Source: Clytia hemisphaerica (Eukaryota > Cnidaria > Hydrozoa > Leptothecata > Clytiidae). From it: a stretch of DNA of 64,000 bases. The position numbers were made by a program, and so were the translations under genes. Below the pieces are notes generated by a model. It saw nothing but the letters and a program-made list of their open reading frames with translations. It did no database searches and was not told the origin of the DNA. Location: assembly GCA_902728285.1 (NCBI GenBank), contig CACVBU010000841.1:62001-126000 (forward strand). Direction: 5' to 3'. This document shows positions 32,038 to 47,000 of the stretch, in pieces. How positions within the stretch are numbered: the stretch's first letter is position 1; every line of letters begins with the position of its first letter.

Positions 32038-35000
32038 GTAAGATTTTCTCCGGCACAAAGCTTCAAAGCTCCAGACCGTTTTTTACAAGTTAGATCATTC
32101 TGATCATAGTTCAGATTTTGGCCTGGGTTTGGGAAGGGGGGGGGCACTCGATCTGAAAAAATCTTAGCCTGGAGATCTATGCTATGATTTCTTCTCTTTA
32201 TATTCAATCAGTTATAGAATACGCAGACAGGTTTTCCTGTCTAAAAACCCTAAAAACGACCTTACATGTGGAAAAAGTTGTCTCTTAAAATCTTCGGGCT
32301 TTTCAACTCATTGATTTTTTAGAGGCTAGAGGCTAAAGTTTATTTATTATACAAGTCTAAAAAGGCCCTTATTTTTAGTTGTGCGTAGCTCTAAATTTGT
32401 ATATTTAAATTGGAACGCACCTGATTTCCCAATATGGAGTGATGGGAGTATAAACAAGAAATGAAGGCAAAAGCAAGTATGAATACCAAGCAAATGATAG
32501 ATAAAGGTAATTTTTTGGTATAGTTTTTCTCAATTTTCCTTCTTGACTTGTGAAATGGGCTCTTCCAGAAAAAATTTGATATAGGCGGTGGACAACAGGA
32601 ATTTTCAGATACCACCAAAGAATTGATTTGTATCTGTTTGTATTGGAAATCCAGGAATTTCAAAAACATTTTTCCTCAGAATTCCGCTGTTGTCCACCCC
32701 CTGTAGCAAAATTCAACTGGAAGAGCCCAATGACTGATTGTTATTCCATCTATCTATCTATCTATTCATCTATCTATCTAACTAGCTACATATAAAATAC
32801 AAAGATTATTGTTTCATTTAGCCTTCTAGATTTGTAATAAAACTAGATCCAGTTAGTTTCTTACCGTCAATGGCTCTAACTTGGGACGAGTAGTCATATC
32901 ATGATGGGATGGTTGACTTTCTGGTCTGTATTTTCACTTACTGTTAAATGTCTCTTGACAACAAGTTTGTTTTCTATGAGATTTGGGACTATGTTAATTA
33001 AATGACTTTTGAGGTTCAGCAAAATGATGGCCAAATTGCTGTCCCATGTTTTATCAGACTGTCCCAAGGTAGAGCCGTTGACGGTATGAAACTTTGTCAT
33101 CACTCTCAAAAATTGTGGTGTCAGAGGAACAGGAGTCAGGGAAATTATTTAGCCATGTTCGGAACACTGTTCAGTGCATTGATATATTGATTGAACATAC
33201 GTGTGTGTGTGAGTGAGTGTGTGTTCAAACTGAAATATAAAATTTGAACAAAAACTAAGTCTAATGAAAAATGAAAACAAAATGGCTGACAAAGTACAAG
33301 AACTAAGTAAACTTTTAACTTAAAAGCCACTGTAGGACAAAAGTAAAAGAAAGGAAAAACTCACCAGCTAGCCTGAGATAAGAAGCTGTAGTGTAAGCAG
33401 GCAGCAGTACACAGGCTGTGTATAGACTAACACCAAGTGTGTGAAGAAATGCTTAATTGTCAAATGCTTATTGAATTTGAGACATGAATTGACTTGTTTC
33501 TATTTCTATAATTTAATTTGCATAAACTTTACAAAGCTATTCTCGCAAATTGAACATAAAAATAAATAAATGAGGTGCCAGTAAAAATATTAAAAGATTA
33601 TGATTATAATTATAAATTTAAAAATAATTTATTCATGTATAATAGAAAAAGGACTTCGAACATGGAAGTTATAGTTAGTTTATGAAGTTTTAGTCAGAAA
33701 AAGAAGACATGACAGGAATTATGAATTAGAGTGTAGTTAGAGGTTATGAGCTGGGCTAAGGTTATCAGGAAGAAACTAGGAAAGAGGTATAGTTTCAAAA
33801 ATTATATTAAAAACACTGAGAATTTATAGGATAGGAATGACTACTTACTTGTTACTTGTGTGGTTGTTTGAGCATCCTGCTTCAGGTAAGGTTCTTGGTG
33901 AACCACGCCTCTGTGTGATCAATCTGTCGAGAGAAAAAGAATCTCAGCAGATATTTTTCATGTCAATTATTGAATTGGAATTACCTCTCCTGCACCCAGT
34001 ATATCCATGGATCTGGGGTTCATCTGGGATAGACTTAAGGTGTGTGTCCAGGGCTCTTTTGAATTTATCGATAGAAATGTTTTTGAGGTTTCTGATGCTC
34101 TTTGGCATAGCATTAAAAAGTTTTGCACCTTGCACTGCAAGTGTGCTGTCTCTAAATTTTGATGTTTGGTTCTTTGGAATTGACAGTGTACACATCCAGC
34201 CCAGCCGGGGGTTTTCAGTGGTTTTGATACCATTTACAGCAGGTACAATATTTTCCATCACCTTCCAGACATACATTATTCTGTAGCGCTCTCTTCGCCT
34301 TTGAAGTGAGTAAATTTTTGTCTGTTTTAAACACTCCCAATAATTGTTTGGGGTGCCATTTATCTTTCGTAAGAAGGATTTTTGAATATCTTCAAGTCTC
34401 TGAATGAGACCAACTGCATTTGGGCTCCACAGAACGGAGCAATATTCTAATATTGGTATTACCAATGATTTATATAGTACGATCATACAATTCAAAGATC
34501 GTGAAGAAAATGTTCTCGGGATCCAAGATGTTAAGTTTTTAGCCTTTTCGATTACTGCAGTAATTTGCTTCTGAAATGTGCAATTACTGTCCATCAGGAT
34601 TCCAAGGTCTTTCACAACATCTTTTGTTTCAATCTCAACACCAGACGGTGATGTATATCTTGACTAGGAAGTTAAAAATTGTATTAAAAATTTTAATTCT
34701 CAAGAGCTCTAATATTTAAAAAAAATTCTAATTCATTCTGTTCATTTGCTATCTTTGAGGAAAGTTCATTCCAATTTTTCACAACATCAGGCAAAATGAA
34801 TGTTCATAAGATTTGATAGACCCAAGAATAGGCTTATATCTGATGTTAGCACAGCGCTGTCTTGATCGAAGTTTTTCTGGGTATACATGTTTTTTTTCCT
34901 TTTATTAAGTCGAATAACATTTTGAGACGTGATGACGATTCCACAGTTAGTTGTCAGGTTTGATGATTTCACAAGGACTGTTGGACTAGTTTCATATTGT

Positions 35001-38000
35001 GAATCCATCAAAGTGATTTGCGTTGTACTGATTGGAGTTTGGAAGTTAGTGTGATATTGCTGACGGGGTTTCAAACTGCTGAAGCATATTCAATTATTGG
35101 ACGTACATAAGTCTTATAGCATTGTAGTCTGGTTTCAGAATCAGTAAATGTAAGATTTCGTTGACGAAATAGTCTAGTATTTGTAATCTCCTTGTAAAAT
35201 TTTGCGTTTGTTTGTGATTTGAAGTAGGAAACATTTTGCTAGGATGAAATTCCATCAACCATAGTTTTTCCCATTTGACAAGTTGATCAATGTCGTTTTG
35301 TAGGACTGCAATTAATCATCTTCTGATTTCATTGATTTGTATAGATAAGTGTCGTCTGCAAACAATGCTATTTTAGATTTTACAGAATCTGGCATATCAT
35401 ACAACAAGGGACAAAGGACTGTACCTTGAGGGACACCTGATTTGACAGCTATAGGCTTAGAGAAAGTTCCTTGTACTAATACACGTTGGGTGCGGCTGTG
35501 AAGAAAGTCTGTTCTCCAATTGTGGAAGTTACCAGTGATGCCATAATGGTTAAGTTTAATCAAGAGTTTACGATGACAGACCTTATCAAAGGCTTTGCTA
35601 AAGTGTGATAAAATAGAATCAATTTGTTCTCGATTGTTCAGAGCTTTGGCGAGATTGTCGATAGTTTTCAGTAGTTTTGTTTCACAAGAGCGATATTTTT
35701 GGAAACCATGCTGACCGTCGGTGAGGATTTAATTTTCATCAAAATGGTTCATGATATGACAATGCACTATATGTTCCATTAGTTTGCATGTTATTGAGGT
35801 AAAACTGATCGGTCTATAGTTCTCTGCAATGGAGCGATTTTTATTTCCCCCTCTAAAGAGAGGAGTGACATTGGCATGTTTCCAGTCATCAGGTATACGA
35901 CCTTGTTCAAATGATGCAGTGAAGAGAAAAACACGTCCATCAGCAATAACTTCAAAGCAGGTATGTAGTATTCTTGCTGAGACTTCATCTGGGCCACTTG
36001 CCTTTTTTGGATTAATTTTTCTTAGAAGTTTTTTTATTCCTTCAGATGTGAAAATGATTTCAGTGATTTATGGAGATTGTTGACCTTCCATTTTTGGAGA
36101 AACATCATCATCTGTAGAGAAAACACTACCAAACTGTGCACTCAATATCTCTGCTAATTTCTTATCATCCGACTGTATAGTGCCTTGTTCGTCCAGAAGA
36201 GGGGATACACCTGTAATATCAGTCTTTGTGTTTTATGAATGTAAATAGCTGACTTCATGTAAGAATGACGTACTTTATTACATACAACTCTAGCCTTTTT
36301 AGCAGCTTCCTTAAAGTTATGCTCATCTCTACTGTTTTTAGTCCATTGTCATTTAGCTGTTTCGAGTATTGGGATCCATTGATACTGTTGGTTGTCCAAT
36401 CAATGTCTGGTAAGTTGAAGTCAGCACCAGCCAGCCAGATTGGGTTGTTTTTATTTTTCTTACAGAGTTCCTTGATGTTGTTTATCTATATCAGTTCAGA
36501 GTTAATGGTTTCAGAACATTTTGGTGGACGGTAACATACACATGATATGACTGGTTTCTCGAAGGTAGTGACTTTGATTGCAAGAAGTTCACAATTTTTA
36601 AAGGGAATGTCATTAATCATGAGGTTGCTTTTATAAATAATTATAATACCTCAGAACGATCTTCTCTCCTACAAAGATATCCTGCAGGTAAAAATTCGCT
36701 GTTTGTGACTTGACTCCTTGAATGTCTCTGTTGAAGTGAGGCAAGTGGCTGACCTAACCTTTATTTATGCCTTCTGCAGAACAGATGCATAAAATACAGA
36801 CCAAAAATAATTTATGTAAAAATGAAATAAATTAGTGAAAAAAGGCAAACTAGATATTGATTTGAGAAAATTAATTTATTTGATAAAATACTGACAAAGT
36901 GAAAATGTAAGTAAACAAATGCAATATACCCAAAATGGTAGAAAAAGGGTGTAAAATGTAGACCAAACTGAAAAAGGTAAAGAAACATGAAAATGATAGA
37001 CTGCAAAACGGTGAGAGTGCTGTTTGGGACTTGAGACTCATTCAATTAAGGTTAACTGCCTTAACACTCCCCTGACAAATGAGAAATGCTATAAAATTTG
37101 AATTTTTTTTTGTTTTATTATATAATAAGGAATTTAATTCTTCAAGCCCATGCAACTGAGTTGATAAATCCATTTCATCTATTCCTCGAATCAATACCAA
37201 TGACCTGACTGATCGACATGTTTCTCGTTTCGTTTTCTCATTTGAATTTTGATATTCCACGATAGCTTTTCGAACTTTCCCATTGTGACTCTCTTCAATT
37301 TGTCGAACCATGCCATGCTGATAGACTGAAGCCAGACTGGATTCTTGTTTTGTAAACAAGACAATGTCGCCAGGTTTGAGATCAACATCATTATTTAACC
37401 ATTTCGGTTGGTACATGAGCTATGGCACACGTGCAGTGAGCCAACATTCAAACCATGCATCAAAAATCTTTTTATTTGATTGTAGGATTTTATCATAATC
37501 GTTTGAGACAGCCAATGGTTCGGTGGGACATCGATCATTGTTTCGCCTGAGTTGCAATCGGTTCGGTTTCTCATGATCTGGCAGCTCCAATTCCACCCAG
37601 AGCGAGGTTATTGGTTGAATTTGAGATTGTTGCTGCTAGTGTCTCCCAATGTAGAATAGAGAGTTGTTCTTTGCGTTTTTCGATTGATTTGCGGATTTCT
37701 AGTATCTTCTTTTCAACACCGACCATGGACATTATGTCCCCCAACGGGACAGGTATCAAATTCTATGTCCATCTTTGAATGAAGGTGTTGTTGAAGATCG
37801 ATGAAGTTGAGTTGCATGGTTTCACAACCCTTTACCAATTGACTTCCTTCATCTACCAAAAGCTTGGGATATCCGACATCACAGGTAAGTCTTGTGAATG
37901 CTTGAAGAAATGATGTTGTATTATAGCTATCCATAACCTTGATCTTGACAGCCGTTGTGGTCGCACAGCAGAATACAAGTAGCCAGATTTTGACTGTCGT

Positions 38001-41000
38001 TCGTTTATGATGTTCTGAGTATGAAAGGAACGGTCCGGCAAGATCTGTCTGTGTGGTGAAGAAAGCAGGAGCTATCTTGAGGTTGTCTTCGGAGAGCGGT
38101 CCCATGATAACATTGAACTTTTTTCAATAGATAACGACATCGTGGGATAGGATGATCTGGCCATCATGACCAGTGATCGTCCTTCTAAGATATAACATTG
38201 CTGTAGAACGTAACGCCATGTTATTTCCACACCTGAATGCATGGCGGTAAGGTTATTCCAATGGATCTCCATGATGGTTGAATATTGCAATGGAGAATTC
38301 TTGTCAACGAGTGGGACGCAAAACGTTGAAGCAGAGAGTTCCTTCATTGTTATTAATGTTGCCTTTCCAAGTGTAAAGATTTGATCGGTTGGTAGGATAC
38401 GTCAAGTATAGCAGGGAATACCACCTTTTTTTCGTCAGAAATCCTCTTGAACTTTGATTCAGAATTGAAGTGTTTTACCTCTTGTGAAACCTTCTTGAAG
38501 AGGTATTGTTTTGATCTGTGGATGTCTTCATCTGATAGAATTGGTAATTGATCTGATGGTGATACTTTTGTGTAAGATTTATCCCGCAATGCATAGATGT
38601 ACTTGAAGACATATGCCATGATCCTGATGACGACATGAAAACTTGTACGATTTGGATCCAACAAGTACTTTGAAAATCGATAGTGTTCATGGATGGTTTG
38701 GATGAGCACACAAAACAATCTATTACTTCTTTTCGGACTTCGTCCCTTGATTCCTTCTTCAAGTGTTGCCTTTCTTGGGCATTCAATGAAATTTGTGCCA
38801 CGGTGAGAGTTGGTGAAACCTTGTCAGGAATGGATGGTTTGGATGAGCACACAAAACTATCTATTACTTCTTTTCGGACTTCGTCCCTTGATTCCTTCTT
38901 CAAGTGTTGCCTTTCTTGGGCATTCAATGAAATTTGTGCCACGGTGAGAGTTGGTGAAACCTTGTCAGGAATGGATGGTTTGGATGAGCACACAAAACTA
39001 TCTATTACTTCTTTTCGGACTTCGTCCCTTGATTCCTTCTTCAAGTGTTGCTTTTCTTGGGCATTCAATGAAATTTGTGCCACGGCGAGAGTTGGGAAGG
39101 TTGACTGGTCATCTTCCATCCATGGGTGGCCTTTGATCCAGTTTGAGTCCGTCAGATTGAATCAATCGAATCGCAATGACGGGTGCCCAAGTCTGCAATC
39201 ATGTCTTCAGACTTTATGTATTTCGACTGTGATTTGTTGGTGAATCTGTGGAATTCTGATACACGGTTTCTGGTCCATTCTTTCAGGTTGAGCTCACTGT
39301 TGCAAATCCAATAAAGAGTGATTTGTGAATCGTAAATTTGATGGATGATTTGTGCTTTTCTTTAAGCGCTTGTTTGATGCCCTGAGTGGGTGTTGATCAT
39401 TGCTGTAAATAGTTTAGCTCTTGGTTGAGTGTATTCTTCAGAGATCAATTTGGAACGACCAAAGATAAGCTGACACGAATAAGAGCCATTTCTTCTTTTG
39501 AATCTCACATAAATGGCAATGCAGATGAGGTTTTTGCTTGCATCACCAAATTCGAGAGTTTGGATTTCCAGATTAAGGGCATCATCTGGGACAACTGTGT
39601 GTTGGAATCGTATTTGTTTGATTTCGTCCATCATTCCAAAGTGGTTGATCCATATGCTTCTGATGTTGTCTGGTAGGGCGTCATCCCAGGCCATTTTTCT
39701 TGTGAAGGGATCATGGAGGTCCAATTTCATGGTAGCGATGATTGGCGTAATCAGTCCTATAAAGCTGAGCAACCTTGGCAACACATTGTCGACGAGTGAG
39801 TTCCTTCGGGACGGTTGATTGAAGTGTTGGTTTGTCGCCACGTGACTTTTTAGCAAAGTTGAGGTCTTGAACGTCAAGTGAAATTTCATCAGCAAGTGGG
39901 TACCACTTCAAACCAGCAACTGCCACAGATTGACCATCATTGGAAAGCGATTCTTGTGGGTTTCGTCCGGAGAAAGTGAAGCCCTTGAGTCCAAATCCAC
40001 TATGACCGACAACAGCCTCACGATTGTTTGCAATTGTGTTGACTCTGTCAGTAGTTTCTGCGCCAGATAAGCAATCATCTACAAAGACGTCATTTGAAAC
40101 GATTTGATGGTCTTCAGGGTACTCACCTTTGAAGAGCCCAGCAGTTTCCCTTAACCCTCGCTCAGCCTGATTGCCACTGGATTTGATGCCATAGATGAAG
40201 GTCTTGATAACTTTTCTTCGGGTGGTTTTGAAGGGTCCAGTTGATCATGCCACAGATACGATAGCGTTGAAGTCCCCAATGACTTTGGTGAAGTTTGACA
40301 GAATTGTACATTTGCTGTACATTGGTGTGAAAAACCACGGAGTGACACCTACACCGAACAAAGATATCAACCAATTTGTTCATATTGTTCCTGTCCTTGG
40401 CTAAGATATCGTTGAGTGAGAAGCCTGATGCTGTTGGCATTGACGCGTCGAATACAACTCTGCACGGTGTTGAGATTGAACTTTCTTTCCAAACTGCGCG
40501 CCAGGGAATGAAGTTTTGATATTGTGAAGCTTGAAATGATTCCTGAACATCCTTTGGGAGATTCTTCACATGGTCGACGTAACCCAACTTTTGAAGTTTC
40601 TGCTCTGGCTTTAAGATGTCTTCTCTGTCACTGACGTTCTTGCTGAGTTTGTGAAGTTGTTGATTGTATACCTTCAATGCAATGATTCGATTTGGAGACA
40701 AACGACTTGGGTTGCTCATGAGTGGATTGCGATTTATTGGTTATTTCTGACGCCCACATTGACGGAATCATCAATGACTTGTTGTTCCATCTCTTCTTTG
40801 ATGCTCATGATTTCGTTTGGAAGATTGTGGTATTTCTTGCAGCCTCTGCAATTGACACATCTGACGGACCACTCACTTCCGGCACGTTCAGCTTCATTGA
40901 TGACGGGGGTAGATCTTTGTGATAGTCAGCTTGATTGTCGATAACATCACCAACGTTTGAAAGATATCCAAGCATCCGAACGTCAGGATCAAGGTCATAA

Positions 41001-44000
41001 CCATTGTTGTACAGATAGAGTTGATTTAAGACGTAATGTGTTGAAAGATGAGCTGATCTGATTCTGTTGAAGACCTTATGAGGTCCTCAAATGATGCCAA
41101 ATGAGCCATCTGAGTTGACAAAGTGGGGCCCGTATATGGTGAGTCCAGATGGTAGTTGAAATACAGGTTCAGGGAAGTAGCGATTATACTTCATTCCAAC
41201 CATGAAATCTACGTCACCTCCAATTGATATAGGAATGTTGGGAAGAAATTGAACATTGTTACCTTCCTTGATGTAGCAATCTTTGATGTCATCTTAAACT
41301 TTTCCTTGGAGTGGAAATTGAGGGAAGGTCTCAGTGATGCGATCCATGCAAGGTCCAATCATCACAGCATTTGATCCATGGCTGAGTCGAATGGATATCT
41401 TGTAGATGCCACGTCGTGTGAGATTTTTTGAACCACCAACACCATTCATTTCGATTTGATTGGATGAATGCTTGATGGCATGATCCCAGATGTCTGACTG
41501 CTTCAAAACGACTAATAAAGTGTCATAGAAGATTGTGTAGTTTCGACTATCGATCTTGATTGTCTGGAGCATGAAGATAGTCAATTGGAAAAAAATTAGA
41601 TGCACGGAGGGAGCAATATATCGAAAAATCAAGTAATTTTCACAAATTTGGTCAATTTTCACCCTGTAATATTCGCACAAATTATTAAATGTTTCAATTT
41701 TATTAAATTTCAATCTTTTATGGTCAAGTCGAAGAAAAAAACTATATATAAATCAGTTACTGAAAAAAATTATTGCGATTTAAAAAAGAGCGGTGAATCA
41801 CTATTTTCAAAAATAGAAAGCTGGACTTACGTAACTGAGAAAGCAAGACTAGCGTGAATATACTCTAGAACTGTCACATTTTTATTTTTATTTGTTTGTT
41901 CTATTTTCGCCTCATTTACATGATGGTACTTTGATACTTCTTAATATTTTTGGCTTTTTACCCCGTTCTCACTGCTTAAGATTCAGTCATTTAAGGCGTA
42001 ACTCTTTAGTTGCTTGTTTTTGTTTTTTTGGAGCCTCCTTGATCTTAAAAAAATTATTCTTATAAAAAAGATCTTCCTCAATGAAATCATGAACTCTAAC
42101 CAAGTTCTTGTTAATATCTTTCAATAGTTTTACTATTACAGCAGATTACACTATAGTATATTGCCGTATTATTTTGTTTGCCGATTTTTTAGTGCTAATT
42201 TATACATGAAAGTGCTGAGAAAATCCTGTATTTTGATTGAAAGAATTGGAAAATCCTGTTTTTTGATACGATTTGTCCTGTATTTTCCTGTATTTTTGAT
42301 TTTTTTGTCCTGTATTCCTGTTTTACATACAGTAATTGAGGCTGGGATTCCGGCATTAGTCGTTTTATAGCGCAATAAAGAAAATTGGATGAAGACAAAG
42401 GGATGGTTAAGTCACTTTTGGGTCGGGATGTGGAGTATGATGGGTAAATTTAAGGTTTCACTTTTTGAAACTTCCGAAGCTTGAAAGATGGCACAGGTCT
42501 TTATCTAAGGTTGAACCACCTTTGGATTTGGCTATCAAAAGTTACAGCTTTTTTTGTCTCGGCTGCAAATTATTTTGAGATACACTTAGTATTTTGAAAT
42601 TTTGGTTTTTACCCCTCATCCTAAATAGTGGAGATTGGGGATCCTATATCATCTAAGAAAAGTTTGGGTCAGTTAGGGCTGGTTAGGGTCAGGGTTGGAG
42701 CTTAGTTTTTTCGAGCACGCACACAATTAAAATGATTTTTCAGAAACATTACGTCATTGATTGAATCTTCTAGGAAGTACACATTCTGTAATTTTTTGAG
42801 TCTACAATTTATGTAGTTTCTGATAGTACAGAATCTACATATTTTGTAGATTCTTCAATTTATCAAAAACTACAAATTGTGTAGATTCGGGTGAGAGACT
42901 GGCCTGGAATTCCTGTTGACACGAAAAAATAATTATCATTAAAAACTGAAAGATGGTACCAAAATCTACCAGTTTGCAAAATTTCAGCTTAATCGGATAA
43001 AATTGGCCTAGTTATTAGATTCTGGTCTGTAAATTACATTTTTGTAAATTGGGCATAACTTACCAACCGCTGGTGCTAGAGAGCTGAATTTTTTTATGGG
43101 TGATCCACCCAAGATATATGACCTTGTGTCAAAATATCAGGAAGATTTGCAGATCCCCATGATCCCACTTTTTCTGATTCTCAGGTGCATCTGCTCTTAA
43201 GCACTTTTCTCATTTTCTGTGGATAATATCTGCTTGGGGGCTTGTGAAATGGGTCTGTGAAAAAATAAATAATCTTGATTTTTTTTAAAAAACCGTTATT
43301 TTTTCAAGAAATTTTAATATTTTGGTCTTTAAAATACACAAAAATTTTCAAATTCAATTGAAGTTTTGCAGGAGTAATTTTCATTATATCATGGAGGTAA
43401 TAAGAAATAGATGGAGAATAAATGACTTTTATTTCATTGTACCTAATCATCGGAAGCAAACGGCTCCTTGGTTGCAATGGGAAAAAGTGATTAATTTTGT
43501 GTGCACTCATGGGAATATTTAAGTTCATAAAAAACTGAATAAAAAGGTGTTGGATTTTTAACAGCTCTATTGTGAGATAATAGCTTTGTTGATCAAAATG
43601 AGAAAAAGCTTGCCGGAACAAGCACAAAATCTATTACGATTAGGTAACCTTTAAATTAATCATCTATCAGAATTTGAAAGCCCCCTCCCTTTTAGACGTA
43701 AAGATTTCTAATGAAGAAATTTTCAAGGAAAATGTGCTGAAACTCTCAAAATTAGCAATATGTTTGCCCAAAAATACATCGATATGAAATCATAGAACTA
43801 TTGTAACCTTACTACGAGAAAATTATTTTTGTATCGCGTTTGAACAAGAACTTTTTGCATAAAATGTTTATTTCAATCAGGATAACATTCTCACTTCTGT
43901 TCTTATAAATTTACATTTCGGATTTTTTTGCTTCCAATGATAGTAAATTAAAGAAAACCGATTTGAATGGGAGTGTGAAATCAGTTCAATTTTATCTCAG

Positions 44001-47000
44001 CAACCAAGGTCAGTCCACATGATATCATGTGATTAGATCATGATTGAAAAATTAACCAATTTTCGTTTTATTTTGTCTAGTATTCCTTTTGCAGCTAAAT
44101 TTTACGTTTGTGTCAGGTTGAAATTTGAGAAATTTATACGGGTATATGGGGGAAAATGATCAATTTCAGATTAATCATTCAACCAGGAGCTGAGATGCAA
44201 TCATCATCAGTATGTCCTCAGTTTTTGAAAAATCTGGCTGAAAATTGAATATTTTACAGACCAAAACGTAAAAATTGCTTTTGGTCTGTAAAATATCACC
44301 CATCCAAGTTACAGATCTGATATTCAGCATACAAGTGCATCTTATGAAGACGCATCTTTGTGTAAAATTTAAAACAAATTTAAATTTAAGTTAATGGTAT
44401 CAATAGTTATTGAAATATTTATTCACAATTTTGACAACTTTACGACATTTTTTGTTCTGGTCTGTAAAATACACCAGTGCAAGTGGGCGAAAAAATTGAC
44501 ACCTCTGAAATTCTGACTCCTTTTTAGTCCCCCCCCCCCTCGGCACGAGGGGGCCTCTTAGCTTCGTGAAAGGCGAATGTTCTGCAAAAAATTATTCAGA
44601 AAAAGACAACAACGGCGGATCAGCCTTACCTGAATGATAAAAGTATTTCCCAGTAGTGTCGTCCGCGCGCGAATTTAGCGAGGCTTTCGGGTCTTAATGT
44701 TTTTTTCAGATAAAAGTGTAAACCGGGGGGGGGGGGCACTCATAGCGTCACTTAAGGCTAGTTTTACTTTAAAAAAAATGTATAACAAACGTGCTATGAC
44801 TAAAAAAATCAAGTGACCCAAAAAATTACTCTTGATAGAATGAATTTACAAACAACTTTTAAAGACAGTTAAAAGTGTCAAGGAACTCAAAGTACATAAC
44901 CGATTTTTTGACTATGGTCAGAGCCCTTAATCTTTGATGAATAAGTAATTTCATTTTGAGAGTTTACGGAGGAGTTTTATAGTAACTTAAAATAAGGAAA
45001 GGCTATATTAGCCTATGAGATTTATAGAAACCTCAGATTTTATTAGTTAAAGTTAGTCTATCAATTTTACAATTGTGCCCACGAATAAATCGATGATTCG
45101 AGCCAGTACAGTTAGCACGTTTGTCAGTCTTTTAAAGTTTGATAAAACTGACGTCAAAAGTAATCCACTGTGTTTTTATTTTCTTTTTCAGATCCTTGTC
45201 AATGACACCAATGGGGTTCCGTCGGATCGAATACCATCAATCAAAAATTCATCAATTCTTTATTTGTACATTTATTCTTTCAAATGTTTTCCATGTAAAA
45301 TCAAGAAAACTCGAAGATTCATGTTTTGAAAGCAATCGCCATCGGCCAATATTATTGGAATGAATTTATATCAGTTGAAGCCTTGATGCTTCTTACATCA
45401 AAATCCTGACCAAAAATATAACAGCTTACTTGTTACTCGTGACAGAGAAAGCAGAAAAGAACCTAAGGAACCACAGGTTTCTTGCAAATAGCATACACTG
45501 TCTGCAAGGGACAGCACCGAAAAGACGAGATCGAGTTCTTGGTATCATGCTTCACCGATAACGGATACGACAAAGACCAGTTGGATGAGATTGTTCGATT
45601 GTTTGAAGAAAAGAGTCGAAGAAAATCGACCTACTGTTGAAGAGGATAACGAACCGAACAAGATCATCACGCTTCCGTGGGTTCTAGGACTGAGTCCCAA
45701 ATTCAGAAAGTTACAGGAAACACGGATACAAAGCTGTGTTCAAAAGCTCATCCGATTTGAAAACTCTATTAACATCTAGCAACAAAAGTCGTTTACCAAA
45801 GAACAGTGAACATGGTGAGCTGCAAATGCGAAAAACGATATGTCGGTGAAACAAAGTTAAAAGTGTCTACTCGAATTCAACAACATGAGAAAACTATTAG
45901 AGACGAAAAATGGGATATTTCTGGAGTTTCTTTCCACGCAAAAACTTGCAAGGAAGAATTCGACTGGGTTTCAACTTTAAAAATCGAGGATAGGAAATTC
46001 GACCGAAAGGTAAGAGAAGCATTGGAGATTCAGTTCCGGGCAACTTCGCCACGTAATGAACATGGTCTTAATCAAGACGATGGTCAGTACGTGACGACGG
46101 CATTCTGGAAGCCAATGCTCTCTTATCTTAGGGAGAATTCATTGCATTTGTAATCTGACGTAAAAATATTTTGACGTTAGAATTTGTAATTTTTAATTTT
46201 TCTTCACTCTGATGATGACATTCGCTATATAAGGTCGAAAAATCATGATGAACGACCATTAAAATGTTTTCAATAATTAATTAAAGAACCTATGATACCT
46301 GGTTATGAAAGAAAATAGATCGTTACCGAAATACGACGGTTATGTTTTCGCCATTGTCGCCATTACCATTGCTTACTTGAGCAAATCATCTTACGATGTT
46401 TTGGATAATTACTGTTAATATGCTAAGAAGGTTAAGTTAAGTTATGCTAAGTGGTTGAGTATTGATTATTGCTAGTATACTTCTTTTTGGACCTACCCCG
46501 GTGGGGTGGAGGTCCTATGAATTAACCTTTGTCCGTTCGTTCGTTCGTTATTAGCTTTCCTAGTGATTCAGGGGGGGTGTCAACATCCAGATACCAGACC
46601 CATAGCCGGGTTGTGGTGTCTTTTTTTCCTTTAAAAGTCTGAAAAGTCAAGTTGGTATTGAAGGGGGTGGGTCCCCCTTTTTTTAGAAAAAAAGAGTTAT
46701 CCTCAGTTGGTATTGATACCAAAATAGGGGGTGGGTACCCCTTTTTTTAAATAATATGATTCAGAAAGTTGGTATCCATATCAAAATGACAGCAAAACTT
46801 TCCTAATTTTTGCCCTTAGGCGAGGACCAATTTAATTTGTTGTTCTACGGGCAGATCGTTAGAAAAATATGGGTCGGTCGGTTGGTAAAATAAGAATAAA
46901 TTTTTCATTTATTAGGGTTGGTAAGGTACTGAAAATATTTTCCAAAAAATATCTGCATCAAAAGTTAACTTTTTTATCTTCGATGAAGATCATAATAAAA

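Larger units (their letters stand above)
36750..41590 (-). mobile_element. BEL/Pao retrotransposon remnant with probable 3' LTR
   Basis: On the minus strand, in BEL/Pao order: aspartic protease, reverse transcriptase, RNase H, integrase with zinc-binding region, and a C-terminal DUF5641-like domain. The end of pol (QGSV) overlaps AGGGGAG, a polypurine tract, right before TGTTAAGGCAG, the likely LTR start at 37066. The LTR would run to about 36750 (ends GGTTAGGTCA; an AATAAA lies about 15-20 bases before). No gag or 5' LTR is visible past 41590. Several frameshifts inactivate it. Confidence 0.85.

Noticed and set aside
38683..39243. 186-residue plus-strand open frame
   Set aside because: Antisense shadow of the 141-bp repeats in BEL/Pao pol.
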